Below, one piece after another: positions 17,510-26,288 of a DNA stretch of 64,000 bases (position 1 is its first letter; every line of letters starts with the position of its first letter). Source of the stretch: UBA11524 sp963590165 (lineage in GTDB: Bacteria; Bacillota; Clostridia; Christensenellales; Aristaeellaceae); contig CAVANO010000046.1 in assembly GCA_963590165.1 (NCBI GenBank), positions 1 through 64,000 of the forward strand, written 5' to 3'. The notes beneath the pieces are model-generated. The model did no database searches and was not told where the DNA came from. It saw only the letters and a list, made by a program, of their open reading frames with translations. The position numbers and the translations under genes were made by a program.

Positions 17510-18253
17510 ATGGCTGTTGATCAATTTCTTCCGAGAGAGCTGAAGTCCCTGGAAACGCAGCGGAAAATACTGGACGCGTCAGAAGAAATGCTCGCCCAGT
17601 ATGATTTCAAATACCTGACTGTCAGAAACATCTGCCAAACCGCGGGCGCAGCATCGGGCTCTTTTTACCATCATTTCGGCACGAAGGAAAACGTGCTGAT
17701 TCACTGCGGCAAGCGGCTTTTCCACCGTAATTTGCGCAATAATCCCTGCCCGCCGGAAATCGACCGGGGTGACTATCTGCATCAGGCGATGTGGTACGGC
17801 ATTGTGCTTGCCTGCTTCTGCGAAACGCTGGGCAAGGAGTATGTCCGCACGATCTATCTTAGCGGCGAAAATGCCGCAGACCTTTTTGCTGAGCTGTACG
17901 ACAGTTACCTGTTTCCAGTGCTGGATTATGCAATGGCGAACGGGTATATTCAGAATCACTTCAAGACGCCCATGGACGATGAAAAGGTGCTGAAAAACCT
18001 CAAGAAGGATATTCTTATCGTGACACGCGGCACGGTGTTGTATTGGTGCTGCAGCAAGGAAGAGGAACTTGTGGAGCCGTTCTATGTCACGATGGAGCAC
18101 ATGCTCTACCGCGTTGTGACCGGTACGCGCTCGGAAAAGCGTCCTGCAAACTATATCGGCCGCACGATGCTTGCGGATGCAGGGTATATCGACCGCCTGC
18201 ATATGATGGGTTTCGCGGAATATGTTCGCTGCAAGAAAAACGGTGAAGTGTGA
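17510..18253 (+). CDS. TetR/AcrR family transcriptional regulator
   Basis: 247 residues. The N-terminal helix-turn-helix (about residues 30-65) contains LTVRNICQTAGAASGSFYHHFGTKENVL, a standard TetR recognition region with the GSFYHHF signature. The larger C-terminal ligand domain is not recognisable by sequence. ATG at 17510 is preceded by AGGAGAAGG; earlier in-frame ATGs lack a site. Located directly after the ABC operon, it is the obvious candidate to bind the two TTAGAACGTGTTYTAA sites at 5.8 and 7.95 kb and to be released by a substrate-derived ligand. Confidence 0.85.
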   Translation: MAVDQFLPRELKSLETQRKILDASEEMLAQYDFKYLTVRNICQTAGAASGSFYHHFGTKENVLIHCGKRLFHRNLRNNPCPPEIDRGDYLHQAMWYGIVLACFCETLGKEYVRTIYLSGENAADLFAELYDSYLFPVLDYAMANGYIQNHFKTPMDDEKVLKNLKKDILIVTRGTVLYWCCSKEEELVEPFYVTMEHMLYRVVTGTRSEKRPANYIGRTMLADAGYIDRLHMMGFAEYVRCKKNGEV

Positions 18254-18295
18254 ATGACAATGCAATTTAGTTAGGACAATATCACCAACCACAGG
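18254..18295. other. Short intergenic stretch
   Basis: Between the TetR stop and the end of the ATPase relic. Nothing recognised. Confidence 0.4.
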
Positions 18296-18720
18296 TCATC
18301 TATCGCACTTCAGTTTTTCATACAAAGGGTTGAAGAACGCAGCCGGTATTCGATGGCGTCCACGCTTTCCATGTACTTGACAAGGTTTTCGTCGCTGTTG
18401 GCAAGCAGAAATTCCGTAAAGGTCATCGGATCCATCTGCATAAAGCTGACCTTTCCGACCGGAAAGGAAGCCGGCTTCGCCAAGGCAATGTCAAGCAGTG
18501 AGCCGGCGCACGCGATGTGGTATTGCGGTGCATTCTCGCAGAAATACTTCATGGCATTGATGACCTTCGGGCAATTCTGTACCTCATCAAAGATGATGAG
18601 CGTCTTTTCGGGCACAATCTTCTGGCCGCATGCCAGCATCAGATTTTGCAGAATCCAGTTGACATCCTTGGTCGTCTCAAAAACTGCTTATATTCGAGCG
18701 AGAATATATTTTCTAACATC
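18296..18720 (-). pseudogene. Decayed AAA_14 / DUF4143-type ATPase fragment
   Basis: The minus strand encodes a piece of a DUF4143-type ATPase: FETTKDVNWILQNLML, then the Walker B region TLIIFDEVQNCP, NAMKYFCENAPQYHI and AGSLLDIAL. The Walker A part and the whole C-terminal half are missing. Signs of decay: an in-frame stop in the 5' part (near 18690), and a frameshift near 18340, after which the family-like end IPAAFFNPLYEKLK continues in another frame and stops at 18296. Such ATPases are frequent stand-alone genes of unclear role and often degenerate. Confidence 0.7.
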
Positions 18721-18723
18721 TAT

Positions 18724-18755
18724 GGATCAGGAAATTTTGTTCCTGATCCTTTTTT
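18724..18755 (+). terminator. Strong intrinsic terminator
   Basis: GGATCAGGAA (18724-18733), six-base loop, TTCCTGATCC (18740-18749), then six T. Perfect 10-bp stem. It points along the plus strand and would stop read-through from the TetR gene or from transcription antisense to the relic. Confidence 0.8.
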
Positions 18756-19035
18756 ATGGTCAGCGATGAGTTTCCGCAATGCACGGCGAATTTTCACTGT
18801 CTGCCTTCTAACCAGCCCTTGACGAAATTGCAAAAAAATCGAAGGTTTACTGGAGGTAAATCGAGATTTCTGCAAGCTGCCGAATTGTGTGGTGTTGCCT
18901 TTACTGTGCTCATGTTGTCTATTTTGTCGGTCGATTTTATGATTTACGCGCAAAAATGTTGATTTAGGCAATAAGACGACGCATTTTTTCCATGCTGTGT
19001 ATAATGTAAACTGACGGGGGAGGAGGAACAGTATC
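18756..19035. other. Intergenic region with GH43 promoter
   Basis: A -10 box TATAAT at 19000-19005 lies 31 bases before the GH43 start; no good -35 is seen at 17 bases, so an activator may be needed. Short open frames on both strands have no ribosome binding site or family features. Confidence 0.5.
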
Positions 19036-20475
19036 ATGAAGCGGTTGGTTTGGAATCCTTATTTGCCGGAGGGAACATTCATCCCCGATGGCGAGCTGCA
19101 TGTGTATGGAAACAGGCTGTACCTATACGGAAGTCACGATAAGCCGCATGGGATGCGCTACTGTGCGGATGATTACGAGGTCTGGTCGGCGCCGGTTGAT
19201 GATTTGTCGGACTGGTCGTGTCCGGGAAGAGCGTATGCGCGCCGCGGCAAGGGCAATCCGTTCGGTTATCGCTGCATGTGGGCGCCGGATTGCGTACAGG
19301 GTACGGATGGACGGTTCTATCTGTATTTCAGCTTTGATTTCCACAATCAGGTGAATGTGCTGGTCAGCGACCGACCGGATGGACCGTTCAAATATTATGG
19401 TGTTGTTCGATATTCGAACGGCACTAAATACGGTCACGGCAGAAATGACATCATGTGCTTTGATCCCGGCGTATTCCGTGACGATGACGGCAGCATATAC
19501 CTTTATTCCGGCTACTCTGCGAACGAGGATCTTCGCAAGATGCTCCGCAATCGCGGCATTCGCAATGTGGATGGAACAGGCGGACAGGTTGTGCGGCTCG
19601 AAAACGACATGGTGACTGTGCACGGCGAACCAGCCACGCTGATTCCCGGCTACAAGAACAGCGCCGGCACGGGCTTCGAGGGACATGAGATGTATGAGGC
19701 GTCTTCCATGCGGAAGATGAACGGAAAGTACTATTTCATCTACTCCACGCGTGCGAGCCATGAGCTGGCGTATGCGGTCAGTGACCATCCGGATCGTGGC
19801 TTTCACTACGGAGGCGTGATCATCTCCAATGGTGAAATCGGCTATCAAGGCCGCAAAACGGAAGCAGCACTCAACTATTGGGGCAATATCCACGGTTCCA
19901 TCGTACAGGCAAACGGGCAGTGGTACGTCTTCTATCATCGGCAGACGAACCGCACGGAACAGTCCAGACAGGGATGCGCGGAGCCAATCAGCATCGATGC
20001 GGACGGACACATTGCACAGGTTGAAATGACCAGCCAGGGACTATACGGCAAGCCGCTTCCCGGAAAAGGAAGTTATCCGGCGTACATTGCATGCAACCTT
20101 TACAGCGCGCAGGGGGCACTTAAATGCGCCTACGGACCATTCAGCCGCCACAAGTACCGGATGCATCCGTGCTTTACCATGATTCGTGGCGGCAGACAGG
20201 TGATTCGTGACATGCGTTCCGGCGCGACGGCGGGCTTTAAATACTTCGACATGCAGCAGGAAACGACGATTCGGGTGACAGTACGAGGCAGCAGCGGCGT
20301 GATGGAAATTAGAGCTTGCGAGTCAGGCGCACCGGTCGGTAAGATCAATTTGCAAAAGACGCATCAGTTCCGGACGTTCGAAGGTAAATTGAAGGCTTTG
20401 ACAGGAAAGCAGGCTTTGTTTTTCACCTACGTCGGTGAAGGAAAAATCGATTTCCAGTCTTTTGAACTGATGTAA
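19036..20475 (+). CDS. GH43 glycosidase with C-terminal CBM6-like domain
   Basis: 479 residues, no signal peptide. A five-bladed propeller carries the GH43 triad: Asp18 in FIPDGE (base), Asp143 in FDPGVF, Glu221 in MYEASSM (acid). The last 130 residues (about 345-479), with RMHPCFTMIRGG and a FEGKLKALTGKQALFFTYVGEG end, look like a CBM6-type beta-sandwich. This combination is usual in cytoplasmic arabinofuranosidases and xylosidases. Start ATG at 19036 with GGGGGAGGAGG upstream. It precedes cassette A in the same direction, 81 bases away but with a separate promoter between them. Exact substrate cannot be assigned. Confidence 0.88.
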   Translation: MKRLVWNPYLPEGTFIPDGELHVYGNRLYLYGSHDKPHGMRYCADDYEVWSAPVDDLSDWSCPGRAYARRGKGNPFGYRCMWAPDCVQGTDGRFYLYFSFDFHNQVNVLVSDRPDGPFKYYGVVRYSNGTKYGHGRNDIMCFDPGVFRDDDGSIYLYSGYSANEDLRKMLRNRGIRNVDGTGGQVVRLENDMVTVHGEPATLIPGYKNSAGTGFEGHEMYEASSMRKMNGKYYFIYSTRASHELAYAVSDHPDRGFHYGGVIISNGEIGYQGRKTEAALNYWGNIHGSIVQANGQWYVFYHRQTNRTEQSRQGCAEPISIDADGHIAQVEMTSQGLYGKPLPGKGSYPAYIACNLYSAQGALKCAYGPFSRHKYRMHPCFTMIRGGRQVIRDMRSGATAGFKYFDMQQETTIRVTVRGSSGVMEIRACESGAPVGKINLQKTHQFRTFEGKLKALTGKQALFFTYVGEGKIDFQSFELM

Positions 20476-20479
20476 ACCA

Positions 20480-20488
20480 TGATATAAT
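20480..20488 (+). promoter_or_regulatory. Extended -10 promoter of cassette A
   Basis: TGATATAAT with a weak TTTGAA about 16 bases upstream. The -10 is overlapped by an inverted repeat ATAATTCGGC/GCCGATTAT (20484-20507, one bulged base) that could be an operator. A second weak hairpin (AAACGC/GCGTTT, 20513-20529) lies in the leader. Confidence 0.6.
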
Positions 20489-20556
20489 TCGGCAGAAAGC
20501 CGATTATAGGGGAAACGCAGATGGCGTTTTCTTTAATAATAAGGAGGTACGGAATC

Positions 20557-23500
20557 ATGAGAAAAAGTTGGCTTCGTTCGGTTGCAGCGGTTGCGACAAG
20601 CGCTGTCATGCTGATGTCGACCATCGCAGCACCTGCCTTGGCGGATGTGGATACCTTCAAGGGGGTGGCAGCGGACGGCAAGTACTACACCGACTACACC
20701 ACGCTTGCGGATGCGCAGGCAGCTGCGGCAGAGCTTGCCATTCAGATTGCATCGGAAGGCGATGTGCTGCTCAAGAACAACGATTCTGCGCTGCCGCTTC
20801 GCGGAAATGAACGCATCAGCATCTTCGGCGTTGCGCAGGATGAACTTGCAGGCAGCACAACTTCGGACGTGCTGCTGGCTGATGCACTGGCAGAAGAGGG
20901 CTTTTCGGTGAACAAGTCCCTTCGTGAATATTATGAGAAGATTGGAACGTCTTATGGCGAAGAAAATCTTACGTTTGATCGCGGCGTAGAGAATTCATAT
21001 GGTCTCTATGGTGATGTTGCGATCGTTGTGTTGTCGCGCGGCGGAAATGAAGGCTATGATACGCCCACTGTGACATCTGAAGAGGCGGACGAGCAGGATC
21101 TTGCACAGCATGTCGGCTACACGGCGCAGAATGACGGAAAAATCTACAAGCACTCCCTGCAGCTGACCGACAGCGAAGAGGCACTGCTGGAATACGTCAA
21201 GGCGCAGGGCTTCAAGAAGATCATCTATCTGATCAACTCCTCCGGAATTATGGAGCTCGGCAATCTACAGAATGATGACGCGATTGATGCCATTCTGTGG
21301 ATTGGCCGTCCTGGTCAGACTGGCATTGTCGGCGCGGCACGCATCCTGAGCGGTGTTGTTAATCCTTCCGGCAAGACGGTGGACACGTGGTATGCGGATT
21401 TTACCGCTGACCCCATCTGGCAAAACTCCATCAACAACCAGCAGGTTGGCAGCAATGTGGGTTACACAGTGGAAGGTCAGGAAGTCGATACCAGCGAGTA
21501 TTCTGTTATGGCAGCATACATGGGCATTGCCGGTTCTTATCATGGCGTTGATTACGAAGAAGGCATCTACGTCGGTTATCGCTACTATGAAACGGTTGCG
21601 GCGGATAAGGAAGCGGCGGCAGCAGGTTCCGGCGAGGAATGGTACAATCAGGCGGTTGTGTATCCTTTTGGCTACGGTCTGAGCTACACAAGCTTCCGTT
21701 ATGACAATCTGGTCGTCACTGCCGGTGATGAGACGGTTGCGGACGGCGCGGTGCTGGATGGCGCGAAGCTGTCTTCCTCCGTGGCAAACGGCGAGGCGGA
21801 AATCAAGACGATGACCGTGCAGGTGGATGTCACCAATTGCGGCGATATCGCAGGCAAGGAAACTGTTGAGGTTTATATCCGTGCACCGTATACACCCGGC
21901 GAAGTGGAAAAGGCACATGTGAAGCTCGTTGGCTTCGGCAAGACGGACGAACTGCTGCCCGGTCAGACGCAGACGCTGACCATTACAGTGAACGTGCAGG
22001 ACATGGCCTCCTATGACGCGACGGATGCCAACAGCAACGGCACAAAGGGCTATGAGCTCGATGACGGCGACTATACGCTGATGGTCATGGCAAACGCGCA
22101 CGGCTGGGCGAATCCCGATGCCGACACGTATCAGGCAGTCAACTTCAGCCTGAATGCGGATGCGTATCTCCAACTGGATGACTTCAGCGGCAACGAGATT
22201 GCCAACCTCTTCTCCATCGAGAACGGCATCTTCTACACCCTGCGCGACAACAACGGCAAGTATCAGTTCAACGACGACCCGGAGGCGAAGGAAACGCAGA
22301 TGTCCCGCGCGGACTTTGAAGGCACGTTCCCGGTTGCACCGACGACGGCTGACCTGACGATTGCGGAAAACACGAACAAGTCCCTGAACTACTGGGATGC
22401 CTTCAACGCGGACGATACCGAGAACTACGGTGACAACAAGACCATTGATGGCGTTGTGTATGAGGCGGACGGCTATCAGACGGACTATCCGTGGATGGCG
22501 GACGTGGAAGCGGCTGCGGACGAAATGACCTCTTGGGATCAGACCGGCACCTATGGCATTGCACTGAGCGAAATGACGGGCATTGATCCCTACGGCACAG
22601 AGGTGCTGACGGAAGGCCGTTTCGCAGGCAAGACGGGCGCAGAGGCTTGGTGTGAATTCATGAACACCCTGACCTACGATGACGAGAAGGCGCTTGTCGG
22701 TCAACTGCAGAAGCTGACGATGGATTCCATCTCCATGAATGCGCTCAATGGTCAGGACAGCGCGTGGAATTACGCCAGTACGTTCAACTTCACCTGCAAC
22801 ACCATTCTGGGCGCAACGTGGAACACCGAGCTTTCCCGCGCTAAGGGCGTCATCATTGCCAACCTTGCGCTGCTTAGCGGCAACAACACATGGTGGGGCA
22901 ACTCTGCCAATACGCACCGTTCACCGTTTGGCGGTCGTGTGTTTGAATATCCCTCTGAGGATCCGATCCTGACGGGTTATATCTCCGCGAATGAAACGCT
23001 TGGCTGCGTATCTCGTGGTGTGACGACCTATATGAAGCACTGTGTGCTGAATGATCAGGAAACATTCCGCAATGGTCTGAATCTGTTTGCATGGGTTTCC
23101 GAGCAGGCAATGCGCGAAATCTACTGTAAGTCCTTCCAAATTTGTGCGCAGGAAGGTCAGTCTACCGGCGTTATGGGTGCCTACGCCCGTGCAGGCCGCG
23201 TGAGCATGAACGTCAATTACAACTTTGTGACTGCACTGTTCCGCAAGGAATGGGGCTGCAGCACGATTTCCATCACGACGGACAACTTCTATGGCTTGCG
23301 CAGCTGCTCGCCATTGGATATGCTTGTGCGCGCCGGCACAGACAACGTTTCAACGGCGGAAATGTCCGGCACATGGGATGCGGACAAGAAGGCTGTTGTG
23401 CTGGCAGACGGTACGGTCAGCGCGACGCAGTGGTACACCACTCGCCAGTGCGCGATGATCTTCCTGTGGACGCATGCAAATACTGCTATGAACAACAACG

Positions 23501-24072
23501 GCGTCAATTTTTCCAACTGGACAGCAAAAGAACTGAACGGCACGCAGGGCACTGCACTGAACAATGTGAGCGTGCAGGCAGACATCGAAGCGGAAAAGAT
23601 TATCTACAGCGTCAGCAATGGCACACTGCCGGCGGGTCTGTCGCTGAGCGAGGACGGCACGATTTCCGGTACGCCAACGGCGAAGGCTGGCATGTACACC
23701 TTCAGCATTCAGGCGACTGTCGACAATTATGTCACCGCAAAGCGCCAGTATACCATGACGATTGACACTGCATTCGCGCTGGATGAAACGGAAGCTTACC
23801 TCGATGAGGATTTCTACGCAGAGGTTGTTTCCGACACGGTCAATGAGGACTACTACACCAAGGGCGTTGTCTACACCATTAAGGCGGGCAGCCTGCCGGA
23901 TGGTCTGACACTGAGCGAAAACGGCGAAATTACCGGCATCCCGACGACGACTGGCGAATTTACCTTCACAATCAGCGCAACCGCGACGAACGAAACGCGT
24001 TTCGGCTGGTGGGAAGTTGTGACGACGGTCGACGAGTATGAATTTGATGCGACCATCAGCGTTGTCGAATAA
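20557..24072 (+). CDS. Secreted GH3 with reversed domain order and Ig-like tail (cassette A, gene 1)
   Basis: 1171 residues. Signal peptide cleaved near PALA-DV (residue 29). The usual GH3 order is reversed: the alpha/beta sandwich half comes first (DVLLKNNDSALPL, residues about 60-380), then a fibronectin-III-like domain (YPFGYGLSYTSF...GKETVEVYI, to about 520), a linker, and only then the TIM-barrel half (about 690-960) with GGRVFEYPSEDPIL, MKHCVLNDQE and nucleophile Asp909 in ITTDNFYG. Two putative Ig-like repeats end the protein (LPAGLSLSEDGTISGTP; LPDGLTLSENGEITGIP). No anchor is visible, so it is secreted or held by other surface proteins. ATG at 20557 has AAGGAGG upstream. GH3 enzymes of this arrangement hydrolyse beta-glucosides or beta-xylosides. 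Confidence 0.85.
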   Translation: MRKSWLRSVAAVATSAVMLMSTIAAPALADVDTFKGVAADGKYYTDYTTLADAQAAAAELAIQIASEGDVLLKNNDSALPLRGNERISIFGVAQDELAGSTTSDVLLADALAEEGFSVNKSLREYYEKIGTSYGEENLTFDRGVENSYGLYGDVAIVVLSRGGNEGYDTPTVTSEEADEQDLAQHVGYTAQNDGKIYKHSLQLTDSEEALLEYVKAQGFKKIIYLINSSGIMELGNLQNDDAIDAILWIGRPGQTGIVGAARILSGVVNPSGKTVDTWYADFTADPIWQNSINNQQVGSNVGYTVEGQEVDTSEYSVMAAYMGIAGSYHGVDYEEGIYVGYRYYETVAADKEAAAAGSGEEWYNQAVVYPFGYGLSYTSFRYDNLVVTAGDETVADGAVLDGAKLSSSVANGEAEIKTMTVQVDVTNCGDIAGKETVEVYIRAPYTPGEVEKAHVKLVGFGKTDELLPGQTQTLTITVNVQDMASYDATDANSNGTKGYELDDGDYTLMVMANAHGWANPDADTYQAVNFSLNADAYLQLDDFSGNEIANLFSIENGIFYTLRDNNGKYQFNDDPEAKETQMSRADFEGTFPVAPTTADLTIAENTNKSLNYWDAFNADDTENYGDNKTIDGVVYEADGYQTDYPWMADVEAAADEMTSWDQTGTYGIALSEMTGIDPYGTEVLTEGRFAGKTGAEAWCEFMNTLTYDDEKALVGQLQKLTMDSISMNALNGQDSAWNYASTFNFTCNTILGATWNTELSRAKGVIIANLALLSGNNTWWGNSANTHRSPFGGRVFEYPSEDPILTGYISANETLGCVSRGVTTYMKHCVLNDQETFRNGLNLFAWVSEQAMREIYCKSFQICAQEGQSTGVMGAYARAGRVSMNVNYNFVTALFRKEWGCSTISITTDNFYGLRSCSPLDMLVRAGTDNVSTAEMSGTWDADKKAVVLADGTVSATQWYTTRQCAMIFLWTHANTAMNNNGVNFSNWTAKELNGTQGTALNNVSVQADIEAEKIIYSVSNGTLPAGLSLSEDGTISGTPTAKAGMYTFSIQATVDNYVTAKRQYTMTIDTAFALDETEAYLDEDFYAEVVSDTVNEDYYTKGVVYTIKAGSLPDGLTLSENGEITGIPTTTGEFTFTISATATNETRFGWWEVVTTVDEYEFDATISVVE

Positions 24073-24093
24073 GGCAGCTTCCTCCTGAAAAAT

Positions 24094-24149
24094 GGGGATG
24101 CGTCAGGGCTTCATGGCATCAAGCCGCTGGCTCTGCTGCATCCCCTTTT
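24094..24149 (+). terminator. Hairpin after cassette A gene 1 (attenuator)
   Basis: GGGGATGC (24094-24101) pairs with GCATCCCC (24138-24145), with inner pairing around GCTT/AAGC, then TTTT. Because the same operon probably continues, it likely lowers expression of genes 2-4. Cassette B has a hairpin at the same place. Confidence 0.65.
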
Positions 24150-24206
24150 CGGCAATGTGAGCAGGATTTCGGTTGGAAACTCGTCAATAGAGAAGAGGAA
24201 TGAAGC

Positions 24207-25861
24207 ATGAAAAAAATCAGACATCATCTTCGCATTGCATCGGTGCTGCTCATGGTGCTGGCACTGGGCTGCGCAATTGTGCTGGCAGCAAGCCTTACGA
24301 TTTTTCGCAGCCTGTGCCGAAGCATGATGTGACGCTGTATGCCGGCTATGAACAACAGCAGGCAGAAATCACGTTCGTGCTCTACGATCAGGAGACACAG
24401 ACGCAGCAGGTGGAACTGGGCGGCATCATGGTGCAGCCGGATGATCCTGTGCGCAGCGGCTATGCGTTCACCGGTTGGTACACCGCGGCAGCCGGCGGCG
24501 AAGCAGTGGATTTCACGCAGACTGTGACGGAAAATTTGCGCATTTATGCCCATTGGGATAAGACCGTGGCGGATATCACGTTCGACCTGCAATATGAAGG
24601 CGCTGAAATGGAAGGCGTGCAGGTCAACCTCGGCGAAACTGCTTCCGAACCAGCAGCACCGGAACGCATCGGCTATGACTTCACCGGATGGTATGGCGAT
24701 AAGTCTTGCACCGCTTTGTTTGATTTCTCTTCTCCTGTGACGGAAGACACGACGCTGTATGCCGGATGGACGCCGAGCCTGTTTACGGTATCCTTCGATG
24801 CAAACAACGGCAGCGGCGAAATTATCGATAAACAGGCTGTTTACGGCGAAACAGTCGAGGCGGCGGATGATCCTGTGCGCGATGGCTATGATTTTGTGGG
24901 CTGGTATCTTGACGCGGAAGGCACGGAAAAATACAGCTTCTCTGCAAAGGTGACGGGTGATCTGACGTTGTACGCCGTCTGGCAGGCAAAGAGCGAGACT
25001 GAAGGTGAGCGCGTCATCAGCTATCAGTACAATTACGATGACATGGGTGAATACACAACGCAGACGTACAAGGCAACGCGTAAAATGCGTGCACCGGATG
25101 CACCGTCCCGTTCCGGCTACTATTTTGCAGGTTGGTCGCGCGATCCGGAAGGAACTGTGATGTTCGACTTCTCCAGCGAACGTTCGACAAGCTCTTTTAC
25201 CCTGTATGCACAATGGCTCAAAGGCTACACGTTCGAGGCGGAGTACACCTATCTTGACGGCAAACCGGGTCAGGGATCATCGGACAACTGCATGGGTGTG
25301 GATATCATTCAGACGCCCAAGGATGTGCTGGGCAACGGCACGAAGATGGGCATGAGCAACAACGCCTATGTTGGCAAGCTGTATTACAACGGCGCATATC
25401 TCGATTTCTGCATCAATTCCGACAAGGAAACGGACAATGCTGTGCTGGTGGTACGTCTGACACCGGACTTGTATGATATGCTCTTTACCGATGAAACATG
25501 GCAGGTGTTGATTAACGGCGAAGCGATCAAGTATGGTCGTCTGAACCTGACCGGCGCTATCGCCCAGACGGACTTTGATGAGGAAGGCAACACGCTTAAC
25601 GGCGACATGTTCAAGCGCCCGTTTGCTAACTATGTCATCACGACAGCGCTGCATCTGCAGGAAGGCGAAAACGTCATCCGTTTGCTGACGAACAACAGCG
25701 AGGATCACGGCGGCACCTTCAATGCGAATACGCCGCTGATTGACTGTGTGTACGTCTATTCATCGACTGTGCTCTTGTGGAGCAAGTGCTATCCGGAAAA
25801 CGTCGGCAAGACGATGGATAATGTAACTTACGATGTTACGTATGACACGGAAGCAAAGTGA
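24207..25861 (+). CDS. InlB/Flg_new-repeat lipoprotein, frameshifted 5' end (cassette A, gene 2)
   Basis: The ATG at 24207 (AGAGGA upstream) opens a lipoprotein signal (MKKIRHH..., lipobox LALGC) but this frame stops at 24332. The rest of the protein continues in the frame starting at 24200, entering in the middle of a repeat (KPYDFSQPV). A deletion of part of the first repeat plus a frame change near 24286-24300 explains this. The body has about four InlB B-type repeats of 65-70 residues (GYxFTGWYxD...FDFSxPVTxDxTLYAxW), then a beta-sandwich C-terminal domain (EAEYTYLDG...LHLQEGENVIRL...IDCVYVYSS) resembling CBM6/CBM35 modules. The intact counterpart is at 60656-62815. As sequenced it is probably not secreted. 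Confidence 0.75.
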
Positions 25862-25879
25862 CAGAAAGGAATTGCAATC

Positions 25880-26275
25880 ATGAAAAAGCAAAAGGGTGCA
25901 GGAAGAGGGCTCCTGCTTTTTGCGCTGGTGCTTGGCGTACTTGAACTGGTTCTTTATCTGCTGACTGGCAGAACGACTTTTGATCCGAACTATTCGGTGC
26001 TTGCCTTTGTCGGCATGGGTATCGGGATTGGTATGGCGCTTATCGGCGTCATCACACGGTGGCGGCCGTTGGCATTTCTCTCGTATCTTGGCTTTCTCTA
26101 TGGTTTCATCCAGTATATTGCTTCTCAGCTGAACCTGATCGCGAACATTCTCTATGATGTGGACGGCTCGAGCTTTCCACCTTCGTTCTTTGCGACGCTG
26201 GCGGCATCACTGGGCGCTGTCATATTGGCGTTGGCAGCTGGCATCATGATGAAAAACGCACAAGACAATCAGTAA
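25880..26275 (+). CDS. Small four-helix membrane protein (cassette A, gene 3)
   Basis: 131 residues with four hydrophobic segments (about 10-28, 40-60, 66-86, 104-124). The segment between helices 3 and 4 reads SQLNLIANILYDVDGSSF and is shared, with few changes, by the equivalent protein of cassette B, while the rest has diverged. No known family recognised. The position of the motif between helices suggests an outer-face contact or ligand site. It lies 18 bases after the lipoprotein gene and 13 bases before the anchored GH3 gene. It could be an assembly or anchoring partner for the surface GH3 proteins (inference). Confidence 0.75.
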   Translation: MKKQKGAGRGLLLFALVLGVLELVLYLLTGRTTFDPNYSVLAFVGMGIGIGMALIGVITRWRPLAFLSYLGFLYGFIQYIASQLNLIANILYDVDGSSFPPSFFATLAASLGAVILALAAGIMMKNAQDNQ

Positions 26276-26288
26276 GGAGGAAGCATCC

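Noticed and set aside
18720..19037. Minus-strand frame of 105 codons upstream of GH43
   Set aside because: No ribosome binding site, overlaps a terminator hairpin and the GH43 promoter, and matches no family.
21265..22917. Minus-strand open frame of 550 codons opposite the reversed-order GH3
   Set aside because: Antisense to GH3 coding sequence, no domain features, low-complexity Arg/His/Ile composition; similar shadows occur under other genes with the same codon bias.
24207..24220. A7 run just after the start codon as a programmed frameshift site for the repeat lipoprotein
   Set aside because: Slippage there would put translation in the repeat frame but would remove the hydrophobic signal and lipobox, so it cannot rescue an exported protein.
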